From Bog-473 sp963711065 (GTDB lineage: Bacteria > Actinomycetota > Acidimicrobiia > Acidimicrobiales > RAAP-2), in contig CAVQCO010000001.1 in NCBI GenBank assembly GCA_963711065.1, positions 124,001 through 188,000 of the forward strand: a stretch of DNA of 64,000 nucleotides, given 5' to 3'. The first letter of the stretch is position 1. Every line of letters starts with the position of its first letter. Shown piece after piece: positions 16,487 through 25,411 of the stretch. Position numbers and translations under genes: made by a program. The notes beneath the pieces were generated by a model. The model was not told the DNA's origin. It saw only the letters and a list, made by a program, of their open reading frames with translations, and did no database searches.

Positions 16487-17385
16487 CGTCCGGCGTGCTG
16501 CTCATGGCGCACGGGACACCGTCGAGCGCAGACGAGATCGCGCCGTTCTACACGCGCATACGCCGCGGCCGCCCGCCGGAGCCGGCCCAGCTCGCCGAGC
16601 TCGAGGGGCGTTACCGCGCCATCGGCGGGGTCTCGCCCCTCGCCGAGCGGACCCGGGCCCAGGTCGATGCGGTGCGGGCAATGCTCGAGACGCGGGCGCC
16701 GGGCCGCTACGTGGTGGCCTTCGGCGCCAAGCACACCGATCCCCTCATTGAAGACGCCGCAGCCGAGCTGGCCTCGGCCGGCCTCGAGCGCGTGATCGGC
16801 CTCGTCCTCACCCCCCACGCGGCCTCCCTGGGATCGCAGGAGTACCTCGATCGCGCCGCCGCCGCGCTGACGGGCACGACCTTCGTCCCGGTGGGACCCT
16901 GGTACGCGGAGCCGGGTTTCGTCGCACTCCTCGCCACCCGCGTCACCGTTGCCCTCCGGCCGCAGCACGGCCGCAGCGCGGTCGTCTTCACCGCCCACTC
17001 CCTCCCGGCGCGTGTCCGGCAGGAGGGCGACACCTACCCCGAGCAGGTCGCCGAATCCGCCCGGCTGGTCGCCGGCGCCGCCGGGGTGGACCGGTGGGAC
17101 GTCGCCTGGCAGAGCGCGGGGCGGACCCCCGAACCGTGGCTCGGCCCCGACGTGCGCGACGTGGTGCGCCGCCTGGCCGCCGAGGGCGGTACCGACACGG
17201 TGCTGGTGTGCCCCATCGGCTTCGTGGCCGACCATCTCGAGGTGCTCTACGACCTCGACGTCGAGGTGGCGGCCGTGGCGGCGGAGTGCGGCCTCGCCTA
17301 CGCGCGCACCGCCTCGCTCAACGACGATCCTGCGTTCGTCTCCGTGCTGGCCGACGTCGTCACGGCTGCCGACGGGGCACCCTGA
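16483..17385 (+). CDS. hemH: Ferrochelatase (probably coproporphyrin ferrochelatase)
   Basis: This 300-residue enzyme inserts ferrous iron into a porphyrin. MAHGTPSSADEIAPFYTRIR is the family N-terminus; the metal-binding His is in FTAHSLPARV, and VLVCPIGFVADHLEVLYDLD contains the second conserved acidic region. In actinobacteria the substrate is normally coproporphyrin III (CpfC), which fits the neighbouring oxidase. The GTG at 16483 overlaps the hemE stop. The length is at the short end of the family, with no C-terminal extension. Confidence 0.92.
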   Translation: MTSGVLLMAHGTPSSADEIAPFYTRIRRGRPPEPAQLAELEGRYRAIGGVSPLAERTRAQVDAVRAMLETRAPGRYVVAFGAKHTDPLIEDAAAELASAGLERVIGLVLTPHAASLGSQEYLDRAAAALTGTTFVPVGPWYAEPGFVALLATRVTVALRPQHGRSAVVFTAHSLPARVRQEGDTYPEQVAESARLVAGAAGVDRWDVAWQSAGRTPEPWLGPDVRDVVRRLAAEGGTDTVLVCPIGFVADHLEVLYDLDVEVAAVAAECGLAYARTASLNDDPAFVSVLADVVTAADGAP

Positions 17386-17386
17386 C

Positions 17387-18794
17387 GTGGCGCCGGGGCG
17401 GGTCGTCGTCGTCGGCGGTGGTATCAGCGGCCTGACGGCAGCCTGGGAGCTCACCGGCGGGGCCCACCCCCGACCGGATGCGCCCGTCGTCGTCGTGCTC
17501 GAGTCCTCGCCGCGCCTGGGCGGCGCGCTGCGAAGCGACGACGTCGGTGGCCGTGCCGTCGACATGGGCCCCGACGGCTTCCTGGGCCGGCGACCGGAGG
17601 CCGTCGACCTCTGTCGCGAGGTGGGGCTCGACCACGCGCTCGTCCCGATCGCCGGGCGCGGCGCGTCGGTCTGGGCGCGGGGACGCCTGCGGGCGCTGCC
17701 CGAGGGGCTCGCGCTCGGCATCCCGACCCGTCTGTGGCCCACGGCGCGCTCCGGCGTGCTCGGTGTCCGGGGCGTCCTCGGCCTCGCCCGCGACGCCGTC
17801 CTCCCGCGACCCGACGTGCGCGGACCCATCGGCGACCGCTCCATCGGGCCGCTCGTGGCACGCAAGCTCGGGCAGCGGGTGGTCGACACGCTGGTGGACC
17901 CCCTGATCGGCGGGATCCACGCCGGCTCGGTTGATGACATGTCCGCCGCGGCGGTGTACCCGCCGCTGCTGGCGGCCGCCCAGCGCCGCGGCGGCCTCAT
18001 GCGCGCCCTGCGGGCCGAGGTCCCGGCGCCCGACCCCGAGGGTCCCCCGCTGTTCTGGTCGCTCCAGGGCGGCATGGCTTCGCTCGTCGGCGCTCTGGCG
18101 TCCGGCCTCGGTGCGCGGGGGGTCGAGCTCCGCCTGTCCGCCCCGGCCGACCGGCTCGCCCGGTCCGGTGGCGGCTGGGACGTGTGGTCGGGAGACCAGG
18201 TGTGGCCTGCGGACGCGGTGGTGCTGGCCACGCCCGCCCCGGCGACGGCCGCGCTGTTGCAGCCCCACGACGACGAGGCGGCGGGCCTGCTCCAGGGCAT
18301 CGAGTACGCCTCGGTCGTCCTGGTGACCTTTCGTGCCGGTGCGGACGACGTGCCCTCGGACCGGCACGGCACGGGCTTCCTCGTGCCGCGGCACGGCCCG
18401 CACAAGGGTCGCGAGGCCTGGGCGGTCACCGCGTGCACGTTCCTCGACCGCAAGTGGCCCCACCTGGCGCGGGCCGGCGAGGTGCTCCTGCGCGCGTCGC
18501 TCGGCCGCATGGACGATCGGCGCCCCGACACCTGGAGCGACGAGGAGGCGGCAGGCCGCGCCTGGGACGAGCTCGGTGCGCTGCTGGGCGTCTCCGGTCG
18601 GCCGAGGGAGGCCGTGGTCGTGCGGTGCCCCCGCGCTCCCGCAGTACCGCGTGCACCATCTGTTGCGCACCGCCGGCACCGAGGCAGCGGTGGCCCGGCT
18701 CGGCGGCGTCGCCGTGGCCGGCGCGGCCTACCACGGTGTCGGCATTCCGGCGTGCGTCGCGAGCGGACGGGCGGCGGCCCACACGCTCTGGTGA
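17387..18794 (+). CDS. hemY: Protoporphyrinogen/coproporphyrinogen oxidase (HemY/CgoX type, frameshifted)
   Basis: This FAD-dependent oxidase has the N-terminal dinucleotide fold VVVVGGGISGLTAAWEL, the substrate-domain stretch DGFLGRRPEAVDL and the C-terminal FAD-closing region VAGAAYHGVGIPACV. The last piece is in another frame: the break lies near 18627 in TGCCCCCGCGC, and the 1408-base span equals 468 codons plus stop with one extra base. It oxidises coproporphyrinogen III in the actinobacterial route. A GTG one base after the ferrochelatase stop is the start. Its stop overlaps the next gene's GTG. Confidence 0.9.
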
Positions 18795-20281
18795 GCCGCG
18801 TGCCGCACCGGGGGCGGGTGGCCGTCCCCTCGGTCGTGGCCGGTGTCCTCCTCGCGCTGTCACTCCCGCCCTGGGGGTGGTGGCCGCTCGGTCCCCTGGG
18901 TGCGGCTCTCTTCTACTGGCGCCTGGCGGGGCTGCCGCTGCGGGCGCGGGTATGGTCGGGGTGGCTCGCCGGCCTGGGTTGCTACGCCATCGGGCTGGCC
19001 TGGGCGCGCGGGTTCAACTGGTACGGCGCCGTGGTGCTCGTCGTCGTGGAGGCGCTCTTCTTCGCGGCCGCCGGCGCGCTCACACCGCCGGGCCGGGGCC
19101 GTGCGCCGGCCTTCGTGGGCGCCTGCACGCTGGCCGAGGCGCTGCGCATGACCTGGCCCTTCGGTGGGCTCCCGCTCGGCGGGGTGTTCCTGGGCCAAGC
19201 CGACGGGCCGCTCGTGGAGCTGGCGCGCCTCGGTGGGCCGCTCCTGATCACGGCGGGGGTGTGGGCATCCGGAGTCGCCGTGGCCACGTTCGTCACCTGG
19301 CTCCGCGCGGCCCGTCGCCGCGGGGCGCGGCCCGCCGCTCTGGGCGCGGCCGTCGTCGCCGGTGGCATCGTCGCGCTGACGGTCGCCGGTGCCCTCGCCC
19401 CCGACGGCGGTGGCGCGGTGCGCTCGCTCCGGGTGGCGCTGGTCCAGGGGGGAGGGCAGCGTGGGCTCAGCAAGGAGCAGGTCTCGCCGAGCACCGTGTA
19501 CGAGGCACAGCTCGCGGCGACCTCCCGGGTCCCCGCCGCCCATCCCGCACCGGAGCTGGTGCTGTGGCCCGAGGACGTCGTCGCGCTGGACCGACCCTTG
19601 GCCGGCTCCCCGGAGGCCGCGCTCCTCGGGCGGCTGGCGGCCGAGCTGCGGGCGACGCTCGTCGTCGGGGTCACCGAGCCTGCGTCGAGCACGACGTTCC
19701 GCAACGAGATCGTCGCCTGGGGACCGCACGGGCACGTCGTGGGCGTGTACGAGAAGGTGCACCGGGTGCCCTTCGGCGAGTACGTCCCGGATCGCTCCTT
19801 CTTCTCGCACCTGGCGGACCTCTCCGGTGTGCCGACCGACGCCGTCCCGGGGAACGGGACCGGGCTCATGCGGACCCCGGCCGGGCCGCTCGGGCTCCTC
19901 GTGTCGTTCGAGATCTTCTACGCCGGCCGCAGCCACTCCTCCGTGCGCGCCGGCGCCGAGCTGCTCGCCGTCCCGACCAACACCTCGTCGTACGCCACGT
20001 CACAGGTTCCCGCGCAGGAGATCGCCGCGGCCAGGGTGCAGGCCGTCGAGACGGGTCGCGACCTCGTGCAGGCGGCCCCCACGGGCTACAGCACCGTCGT
20101 CACGGACCGTGGGGTCGTCGTGGAGCGCAGCACGCTGGGGAGGCGCCAGGTGCTGACGGCGACCGTCGCCCTCCGACGCGGCTTGACCCCCTACGACCAC
20201 TGGGGTGACCTCCCCGTCCTGGTCCTCGCCGCGCTCGCGCTCGGCGCCGGCGGGGCCCGCGAGCTGCGCCGTCAGTCGTAG
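18791..20281 (+). CDS. lnt: Apolipoprotein N-acyltransferase-like protein with Ser in place of the catalytic Cys
   Basis: This 496-residue membrane protein has about seven N-terminal hydrophobic helices (residues 10-215) followed by a nitrilase-like domain. The catalytic Glu is in LVLWPEDVVAL, the Lys in YEKVHRVPFGEYVP and the essential Glu in FGEYVP. The expected nucleophile motif CYE/CFE reads LVSFEIFY, with the Ser codon TCG at 19904. The thioester intermediate of normal Lnt would be impossible with serine, so this may be inactive, use a serine ester, or be a paralogue with another role. The GTG overlaps the hemY stop. No in-window second copy is seen. Confidence 0.8.
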   Translation: MSRVPHRGRVAVPSVVAGVLLALSLPPWGWWPLGPLGAALFYWRLAGLPLRARVWSGWLAGLGCYAIGLAWARGFNWYGAVVLVVVEALFFAAAGALTPPGRGRAPAFVGACTLAEALRMTWPFGGLPLGGVFLGQADGPLVELARLGGPLLITAGVWASGVAVATFVTWLRAARRRGARPAALGAAVVAGGIVALTVAGALAPDGGGAVRSLRVALVQGGGQRGLSKEQVSPSTVYEAQLAATSRVPAAHPAPELVLWPEDVVALDRPLAGSPEAALLGRLAAELRATLVVGVTEPASSTTFRNEIVAWGPHGHVVGVYEKVHRVPFGEYVPDRSFFSHLADLSGVPTDAVPGNGTGLMRTPAGPLGLLVSFEIFYAGRSHSSVRAGAELLAVPTNTSSYATSQVPAQEIAAARVQAVETGRDLVQAAPTGYSTVVTDRGVVVERSTLGRRQVLTATVALRRGLTPYDHWGDLPVLVLAALALGAGGARELRRQS

Positions 20282-20784
20282 TACCCCGAGTGGATGTACA
20301 CGCAGGGCACTCCGGCCGCGACGTACATGGCGTGGTTCGAGGGGTCGTCCTCGAACGCCAGCCGCAGGTCGAACCCGTGCGCCCGCAGGTCCTCGACGAC
20401 GGCCTGCTTGAACTCGGTGACCTGCTTGTAGTCACCCCGTGCGCGCATCACGAGGAGGTCCCAGCGCAACCCGTAGCGCTTCAGCCAGGCCACCGTCTGC
20501 GGTTGGACGCGCTGGGGCCGGCCCGTGAGAAGGACGACGGCGAGCGACGAATCGAGGAGCTCGAGCAGCCGCGCGATCTCCTCGATCACGGGGTCGTCGC
20601 CGCACGCCTCGAAGAAGGAGGTCCAGTCCCGCTGGCCCCGCTCGAGGAAGTGCTGGCGGCCGGCGGCGTCGGACAGCACGCCGTCGATGTCGAAGACGAC
20701 GGCGGGCCCCCACGGGTGGGTGACGCCGTCGCCGGCCCGCCACGTCCAGTTCCCCTGTTCACGCTCGGGCTGCGACGTAGGCAC
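20272..20784 (-). CDS. HAD-like phosphatase (polynucleotide kinase-phosphatase-type fold)
   Basis: This 170-residue protein has HAD motif I VVFDIDGVLSDAAGRQHF, motif II VVLLTGRPQRVQP, a Lys in YKQVTEFKQAVVEDL and a motif III/IV acidic pair in RLAFEDDPSNH. Together these make an intact haloacid-dehalogenase phosphatase site. The substrate cannot be read from sequence; relatives act on nucleotides or nucleic-acid ends. The GTG start at 20784 is supported by a TAGGCT -10 at 20798-20793, giving a leaderless transcript. Its 3' end overlaps the convergent lnt gene by ten bases. Confidence 0.75.
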   Translation of the reverse strand: MPTSQPEREQGNWTWRAGDGVTHPWGPAVVFDIDGVLSDAAGRQHFLERGQRDWTSFFEACGDDPVIEEIARLLELLDSSLAVVLLTGRPQRVQPQTVAWLKRYGLRWDLLVMRARGDYKQVTEFKQAVVEDLRAHGFDLRLAFEDDPSNHAMYVAAGVPCVYIHSGYYD

Positions 20785-20860
20785 GAAAGCCCAGCCTAAC
20801 GACGTGCACTCCGACCTTTGGCGGAGGGCATCCCCCTCAGTGTGGAGCGGTCGGCCTCCC

Positions 20861-20888
20861 GGGAGGTGACACGATGGGCATGACATGA
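20861..20888 (+). promoter_or_regulatory. Strong ribosome site followed by a four-codon mini-ORF (MGMT-stop)
   Basis: GGGAGGTGA (20861-20869) is an excellent ribosome-binding site, but the nearest ATG (20874) opens only MGMT followed by TGA. That TGA overlaps the ATG of the large membrane protein at 20885 (ATGA). The site is 15 bases from the gene's own ATG, which is long. Translation may therefore enter by termination-reinitiation. A single-base error that hides the true start is the alternative. Confidence 0.4.
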
Positions 20889-23800
20889 GCATCGACGTCG
20901 ACCACCCGGCGACCGGGGTCCCCGACACGGAGCCGGGAACCGACAGCACGGTCCACGTCGCCCTGGGCCGGCGGGTCGAGGTCATCGGCGACCTGCTGCT
21001 CCCCCCCGAGCCCACCGACAGCTCGCGTGCCGCGTGCCGCGACATCGCGCGCCGCCTGGAGGAATGGCAGGGGCCGGGCATCGTCGTCCTCTGCGGCCGA
21101 CTGGTCGCGCCCGGCTGCCCCGCCTCGGCCGGACCGGCCGACGTGGTGGAGGCCCACCCGGAGCTGACCGCGGCCCTCGGCGCCTTCGCCGGGCGGGCCG
21201 ACTCGCGGGTCATCGCCGTCATGGCCGACGCCGAGCGCGACCCGGCACTTGTCGGGGCTCTCGAGCGCTGCGGCATGGAGGTGCAGAGCACCGTCGACCT
21301 CGTCTGCGAGACGGGAGCAGGCCTGCGCACCGTGCTCGTCCGCGCCGGCTCCATGCGGACCGACGCCAACCCGCCGGTGGACGCCGCCCCCTCCGAGGAC
21401 CGCCCCTGGCTCGCCGGCATGGAGCGGCTCGACGACCCGCGCCTGGCCCGCCGCTTCGTGACCTCGCGGCTCTTGTACCGCCGGCTGCGTCGCTATCTGT
21501 GGGCGCCGCCGCTCGCCATCGCCGCCATCGCGCTGCTGCTGCGGGTCGACTTCGTGATCGACGCGCTCGGCCGCGTCTTCCGCTCGCCCCGCCAGCAGAA
21601 CGCGCTGCCAGCGCGCCTACGCGGCCACCTGGTTCTCCCGCTTCATCGTCACGGTCGTCGTCGCCGTCGTCCTCCTGGCGGTGCTGGCGCTCGTGGTGGC
21701 CATCACCTCGCGCGGCATCTGGCGTGCGCTCGGAGGCGACGGCCTTCCCTCGCCGTGGGCAGCGGGTGGTGTCTCGGGGGGCCGGGTGATCGCGCACGCC
21801 CAACTCGAGATCGACGGCGAGGACGCCCTCGACTTCACGCGGGCCGCCGTCGAGGCGGGCGCCTCCGGCGTCATCGCCGGCGGCGCCCTCGCACCCGAGC
21901 TCACCCACCTCGATGCCGGCTTCTTCGCCTGCCCGGGTGCCACGTCCGAGGTCGTCCACGAGCACCGGGGGCGCCTCGGGCTCCCGCCGACCTTCCTCCA
22001 CCACCGCCAGGAGTCCACGCTCGAGATGGAGACCGGGGCGGACCTGCACGTCCGCCTCCTCCTCGCCGAGGCCGACCTCCCCATGGCCACCATGGGCGAG
22101 CGGCTGGTGACCTCCGACGTGGTCATCAAGGGTCGCTCCAAGGCGGCCGAGGTGCACGCCGAGCTGGCCGCAGGGTGGCCGAGCGGGGCCTCGTGGCCGC
22201 CGGCGCCCGAGGTGGCGGCCGACCGGATCCGGGTGCGCCGCATCCGGCGAATCGCCGCGATCTCCCTGTTCGTGGCCGGGGCGATCGACCTGCTGTCCTC
22301 GGTCACGTCCCCGCTGCGGGCGCACCTGCACCTCATCGCGACGTACCTGCCCGTCGCCGTCGTCCAGGCAGCCGGCGCGCTCACCGCCATCGCCGGCATC
22401 GGCATGATCATGCTCTCCCGCGGCATCCTGAAGGGCCAGCGGCGCTCGTGGCTGGTGGCGGTCGCTCTGCTGGTCGCTTCCCTCGCCCTGCACCTGGTGC
22501 ACGCGGCCGACATCATCACGCTGCTCGTCTGCGCCGGCGTCCTGACGCTGCTGATCGTCCAGCGCGAGCGCTTCCGCGCCGAGACCGAGCCGGCCACGGC
22601 CATCACCGCGTTCATCATCCTGGCCGTCGGCGGGGTGTTCGCCACCCTCGGCGGATTCGTCGCCGTCGAGGTGGCCGGGCGGGTGCATCACCACCCGCTG
22701 CCCGATTGGCCTCACGTGCTGCTCGGGTCGGCGGAGCGGCTGGTCGGGGTGCAGTGGGTGGAGTTCCCGACCACGATCGACCGCTACACCTCCGTCAGCC
22801 TGTTGGCCGTCGGCCTGAGCCTCATCCTCGTCGCCCTGTACCTGCTCACCCGCCCGGTCGTCGACCGGCAGCTGTCGTCAGGGCGCGCCGCGGTGGGACG
22901 ACGCGCCGCCGAGCTGCGGGCCCGCGACATCGTCCGCCGGCACGGCACGGGAACGTTGGACTATTTCGCGCTGCGCGACGACAAGCAGTGGTTCTTCCAC
23001 CGCGACTCCCTCGTGGCCTACGCCGTGTTCGGCGGCGTCTGCCTCGTCTCCCCCGACCCCATCGGGCCGTTCTCCGAGCGCGCCCACGTGTGGGACTCGT
23101 TCCGCCGCTTCGTGGACCGGCACGGGTGGGGCCTCGGCGTCATGGGTGCGGGCGAGGAGTGGCTGCCCACCTACCAGGCCTCCGGCATGCGGTTCCTCTA
23201 CATCGGTGACGAGGCCGTCGTCGACCCCCGGGAGTTCTCGCTCGAGGGCGGGAAGATGAAGGGGTTGCGCCAGGCGGTCAACCGGGTCGCCCGCTACGGC
23301 TACACGGTGCGCTTCCTCGACCCGGCCCATCTGAGCCCCGAGGACGCCGCCTGCATGGCGGAGCTGATGGCCAAGAGCCGCCGGGGGGAACAGGAGCGCG
23401 GCTTCTCCATGATGCTCGGGCGCCTGTTCGACCCTCGCGACACCGGCTTGCTGCTCACGCTCGTCGAGGACCCCGAAGGGGTGCCCGTGGCCATGTGCCA
23501 GTTCGTGCCCTCCCCGGCCATCGGTGGCTACTCGCTCGACCTCATGCGCCGCGATCCGGGCGACCACCCCAACGGCCTCCTCGACTTCGCGCTGTGCTCC
23601 ACCATCACCCACCTCAAGGAGATGGGGATGAAGGGGCTGAGCCTCAACTTCGCCGCCATGCGGTCCATCCTCGAGGGCGAGTCCGGGGACGGTGTCACCC
23701 AGCGCGTGGAGCGGTGGGCGCTGCGGCGGCTGTCGGGCGTGTTGCAGATCGAGACGTTGTGGCGGTTCAACGCCAAGTACGAGCCCCGGTGGCTCCCGCG

Positions 23801-24023
23801 CTACATCGTGTTCGACTCGGCCGAGCAGTTCGTCCCGGTCGCCGTGCAGATCATGCGGGCCGAATCCCTGACCGAGGTGCCGGTGATCGGCCGCCTACTG
23901 ACGACCGGCGTGACCAAGCGGGCCGGGCCAGCGGTGCCCGAAGAGGTCAAGGCGGCCATGGAGCACCAGGGGAACGGCTCGGTCGAGGAGCACCGCACCG
24001 AAGCCGCGGGGCCGCGGCCGTGA
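20885..24023 (+). CDS. Degenerate metallophosphoesterase fused to MprF-like membrane and DUF2156 domains (frameshifted)
   Basis: Joined across a break near 21605, this encodes about 1045 residues. Residues 1-200 and about 275-440 look like the two halves of an actinobacterial calcineurin-type phosphoesterase, split by two membrane helices. The metal-site motifs are altered: DxH appears as GDLLL, GD as CGRL, GNHD as MADAE and GHTH as AGGALAP. Five to six further helices (about 450-660) precede a DUF2156 lipid-modifying domain (about 670-1030) containing GTLDYFALRDDKQWFFH and GLSLNFAAM. The DUF2156 half resembles the catalytic part of aminoacyl-phosphatidylglycerol synthases. No tRNA synthetase domain follows. 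Frame change: CTGCCAGCGC, one extra base; the 3139-base length fits. Confidence 0.72.
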
Positions 24024-24223
24024 ACGAGCCGCGCTGCCCGCGCTGTGGCCATCCGGGCACGCACGAGCCGCGGGGCGACGCCGGACCCTGCGAGGGGTGC
24101 GACCTCTGTTGGGCCGAGCAGCAGCGCCGCGAGCGCCCGCCGCACCATGTGGGAGCCCCTCAGGCACCCCCGGTGGCGAGGAAGAGCGCTTCGTACATCT
24201 CATTCATTTCAGGCAGCTGGTAA
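24020..24223 (+). CDS. Small zinc-ribbon-like protein
   Basis: A GTG overlapping the preceding stop (GTGA) opens a 67-residue frame. Its first 35 residues contain CPRCGHPG and CEGCDLCW, a plausible four-cysteine zinc knuckle. The remaining 30 residues overlap the convergent mug gene and look non-coding, so the true protein may be shorter or this may not be a gene. I know no function. Confidence 0.4.
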   Translation: MNEPRCPRCGHPGTHEPRGDAGPCEGCDLCWAEQQRRERPPHHVGAPQAPPVARKSASYISFISGSW

Positions 24224-24672
24224 TGGGCCTGCAGACCGCTCGGGTTGGGTAAGAGCCAGAGAAGGGAACCGCCGAGGAGCTCGGGCTGGCGGCCGATGAC
24301 GGCGTCGGGTCTACGAAACGCCGTCCGGTACGCCTGCAACCCGAGCACTGCGACGCAGCGGGGCCGCAGCTTCGCGACCTTGGCCTCGAGCTGCGCTGCG
24401 CCGTCACGCAGTTCCGCGACGCTGACCTCGCTGGCGGCGGCTGTCACGCGCCCCACCAGATTCGTGATGCCTATTCCGAGCCCCGGCAGCGTGTGCTGCT
24501 GGGTGGGCAAGAGAACGGACTCGGTGAATCCGCCGGCCCAGAGCAACTTCCAGAATCGGTTCCCCGGCCGGGCGAAATGCAGGCCGAGGTCACCCGAGAG
24601 TCTCCCGGGATTGATCCCGCAGAAGAGCACGCGCAGATCCGGACCGGCCAGATCGGCGAGGGCCTGCTCCAC
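24160..24672 (-). CDS. mug: G/U mismatch-specific DNA glycosylase (Mug/TDG family)
   Basis: This roughly 170-residue enzyme excises uracil or thymine mispaired with guanine. The catalytic-pocket motif CGINPGRLS and the DNA-intercalation motif NPSGLQAHYQ are both present, and GNRFWKLLWAGGF matches the family. The Mug-type Asn in GINPG rather than Asp supports mismatch specificity. The GTG at 24672 gives the usual family length; an upstream TTG at 24759 would add an unconserved 29 residues. GC content of this gene and the next is visibly lower than the surroundings. Confidence 0.88.
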   Translation of the reverse strand: MEQALADLAGPDLRVLFCGINPGRLSGDLGLHFARPGNRFWKLLWAGGFTESVLLPTQQHTLPGLGIGITNLVGRVTAAASEVSVAELRDGAAQLEAKVAKLRPRCVAVLGLQAYRTAFRRPDAVIGRQPELLGGSLLWLLPNPSGLQAHYQLPEMNEMYEALFLATGGA

Positions 24673-24752
24673 GTCACGAGAAGATACGCGCCCGTGGTCC
24701 TCCTCGACACAGACCTGCGGGCGGCGGCCACTCGTTATGGGATGCTCTCGCC

Positions 24753-25346
24753 GTGACAAAAGGGAGGCTCGAGGCGTTCACGGATGCCGTCATCGCGATC
24801 GTGATGACGATCATGGTGCTCGATCTCCGGCCACCTGCTGGTCACGGTTTTGGAGACCTGAAGCCAGTGGTACCAAAGCTTCTCGTCTACGCGCTGAGTT
24901 TCACGTTCTTGGCCATCTACTGGAACAACCACCACCATCTCATGCACGTCGTCCAACGCATCGATGGTCGGGTCCTCTGGGCGAACATGGGACTGCTGTT
25001 CTCGCTTTCGCTGACGCCGGCAGCCACGGCGTGGTTGGGTGAGCATCCGAGCGACACCGCTCCGGTGATCGTGTACGGCCTGGTGCTGCTTCTTTCGGCC
25101 ATCACCTACTTTCTGCTCACCCGGGCGCTGCTCGCGCTGCATCCGGCCGGATCACAACTGGCCAGGGCCATTGGCAGTGACCGCAAGGGTCGAATTTCGG
25201 CGATTGCATACGTCGTAGGAATCGTCGTCGCGCTGTTCGTGCCTTGGATCGCCATTGCGATCTACGTCGGAGTAGCGGTCGTCTGGCTCGTGCCCGACAG
25301 GAGGATCGCGAGGGTCATCGAGGGTGGGGAGATGGCCGACTCCTAG
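24753..25346 (+). CDS. TMEM175-family (DUF1211) membrane protein, putative potassium channel
   Basis: This 197-residue protein has six hydrophobic helices. The family signature RxxxFSD in helix 1 appears as RLEAFTDAVIAIVMTIMVL. Helix 3 contains IYWNNHHHLMHVV, also typical. Bacterial members conduct potassium through a tetrameric pore lined by helix 1. The GTG at 24753 overlaps the region upstream of the divergent mug gene. Base composition is markedly less GC-rich than the neighbouring haem and nuo genes, suggesting a separate origin for the mug-TMEM175 pair. Confidence 0.87.
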   Translation: MTKGRLEAFTDAVIAIVMTIMVLDLRPPAGHGFGDLKPVVPKLLVYALSFTFLAIYWNNHHHLMHVVQRIDGRVLWANMGLLFSLSLTPAATAWLGEHPSDTAPVIVYGLVLLLSAITYFLLTRALLALHPAGSQLARAIGSDRKGRISAIAYVVGIVVALFVPWIAIAIYVGVAVVWLVPDRRIARVIEGGEMADS

Positions 25347-25354
25347 AAGAGAGC

Positions 25355-25368
25355 GGCGCATTGGCGCC
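25355..25368. terminator. Candidate hairpin between convergent genes
   Basis: GGCGC (25355-25359) pairs with GCGCC (25364-25368) around a four-base loop, in the 65-base gap between two convergent genes. No T-run follows, as is common in high-GC actinobacteria. Evidence is only the dyad and the position. Confidence 0.3.
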
Positions 25369-25411
25369 CTCAGCCCGGCGTACCGGACACCGCCGTGCCG
25401 CGCCGTCTGAT

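Noticed and set aside
16949..20281. A single 1110-codon open frame that appears to fuse ferrochelatase-region, porphyrinogen oxidase and Lnt sequences
   Set aside because: The fusion results from the frameshift near 18627. Normal overlapping starts (GTG at 17387 and 18791) and stops appear once it is corrected.
24753..24759. Mug start at the TTG at 24759
   Set aside because: The added 29 residues show no conservation pattern, and the GTG at 24672 gives the usual family length of about 170 residues.
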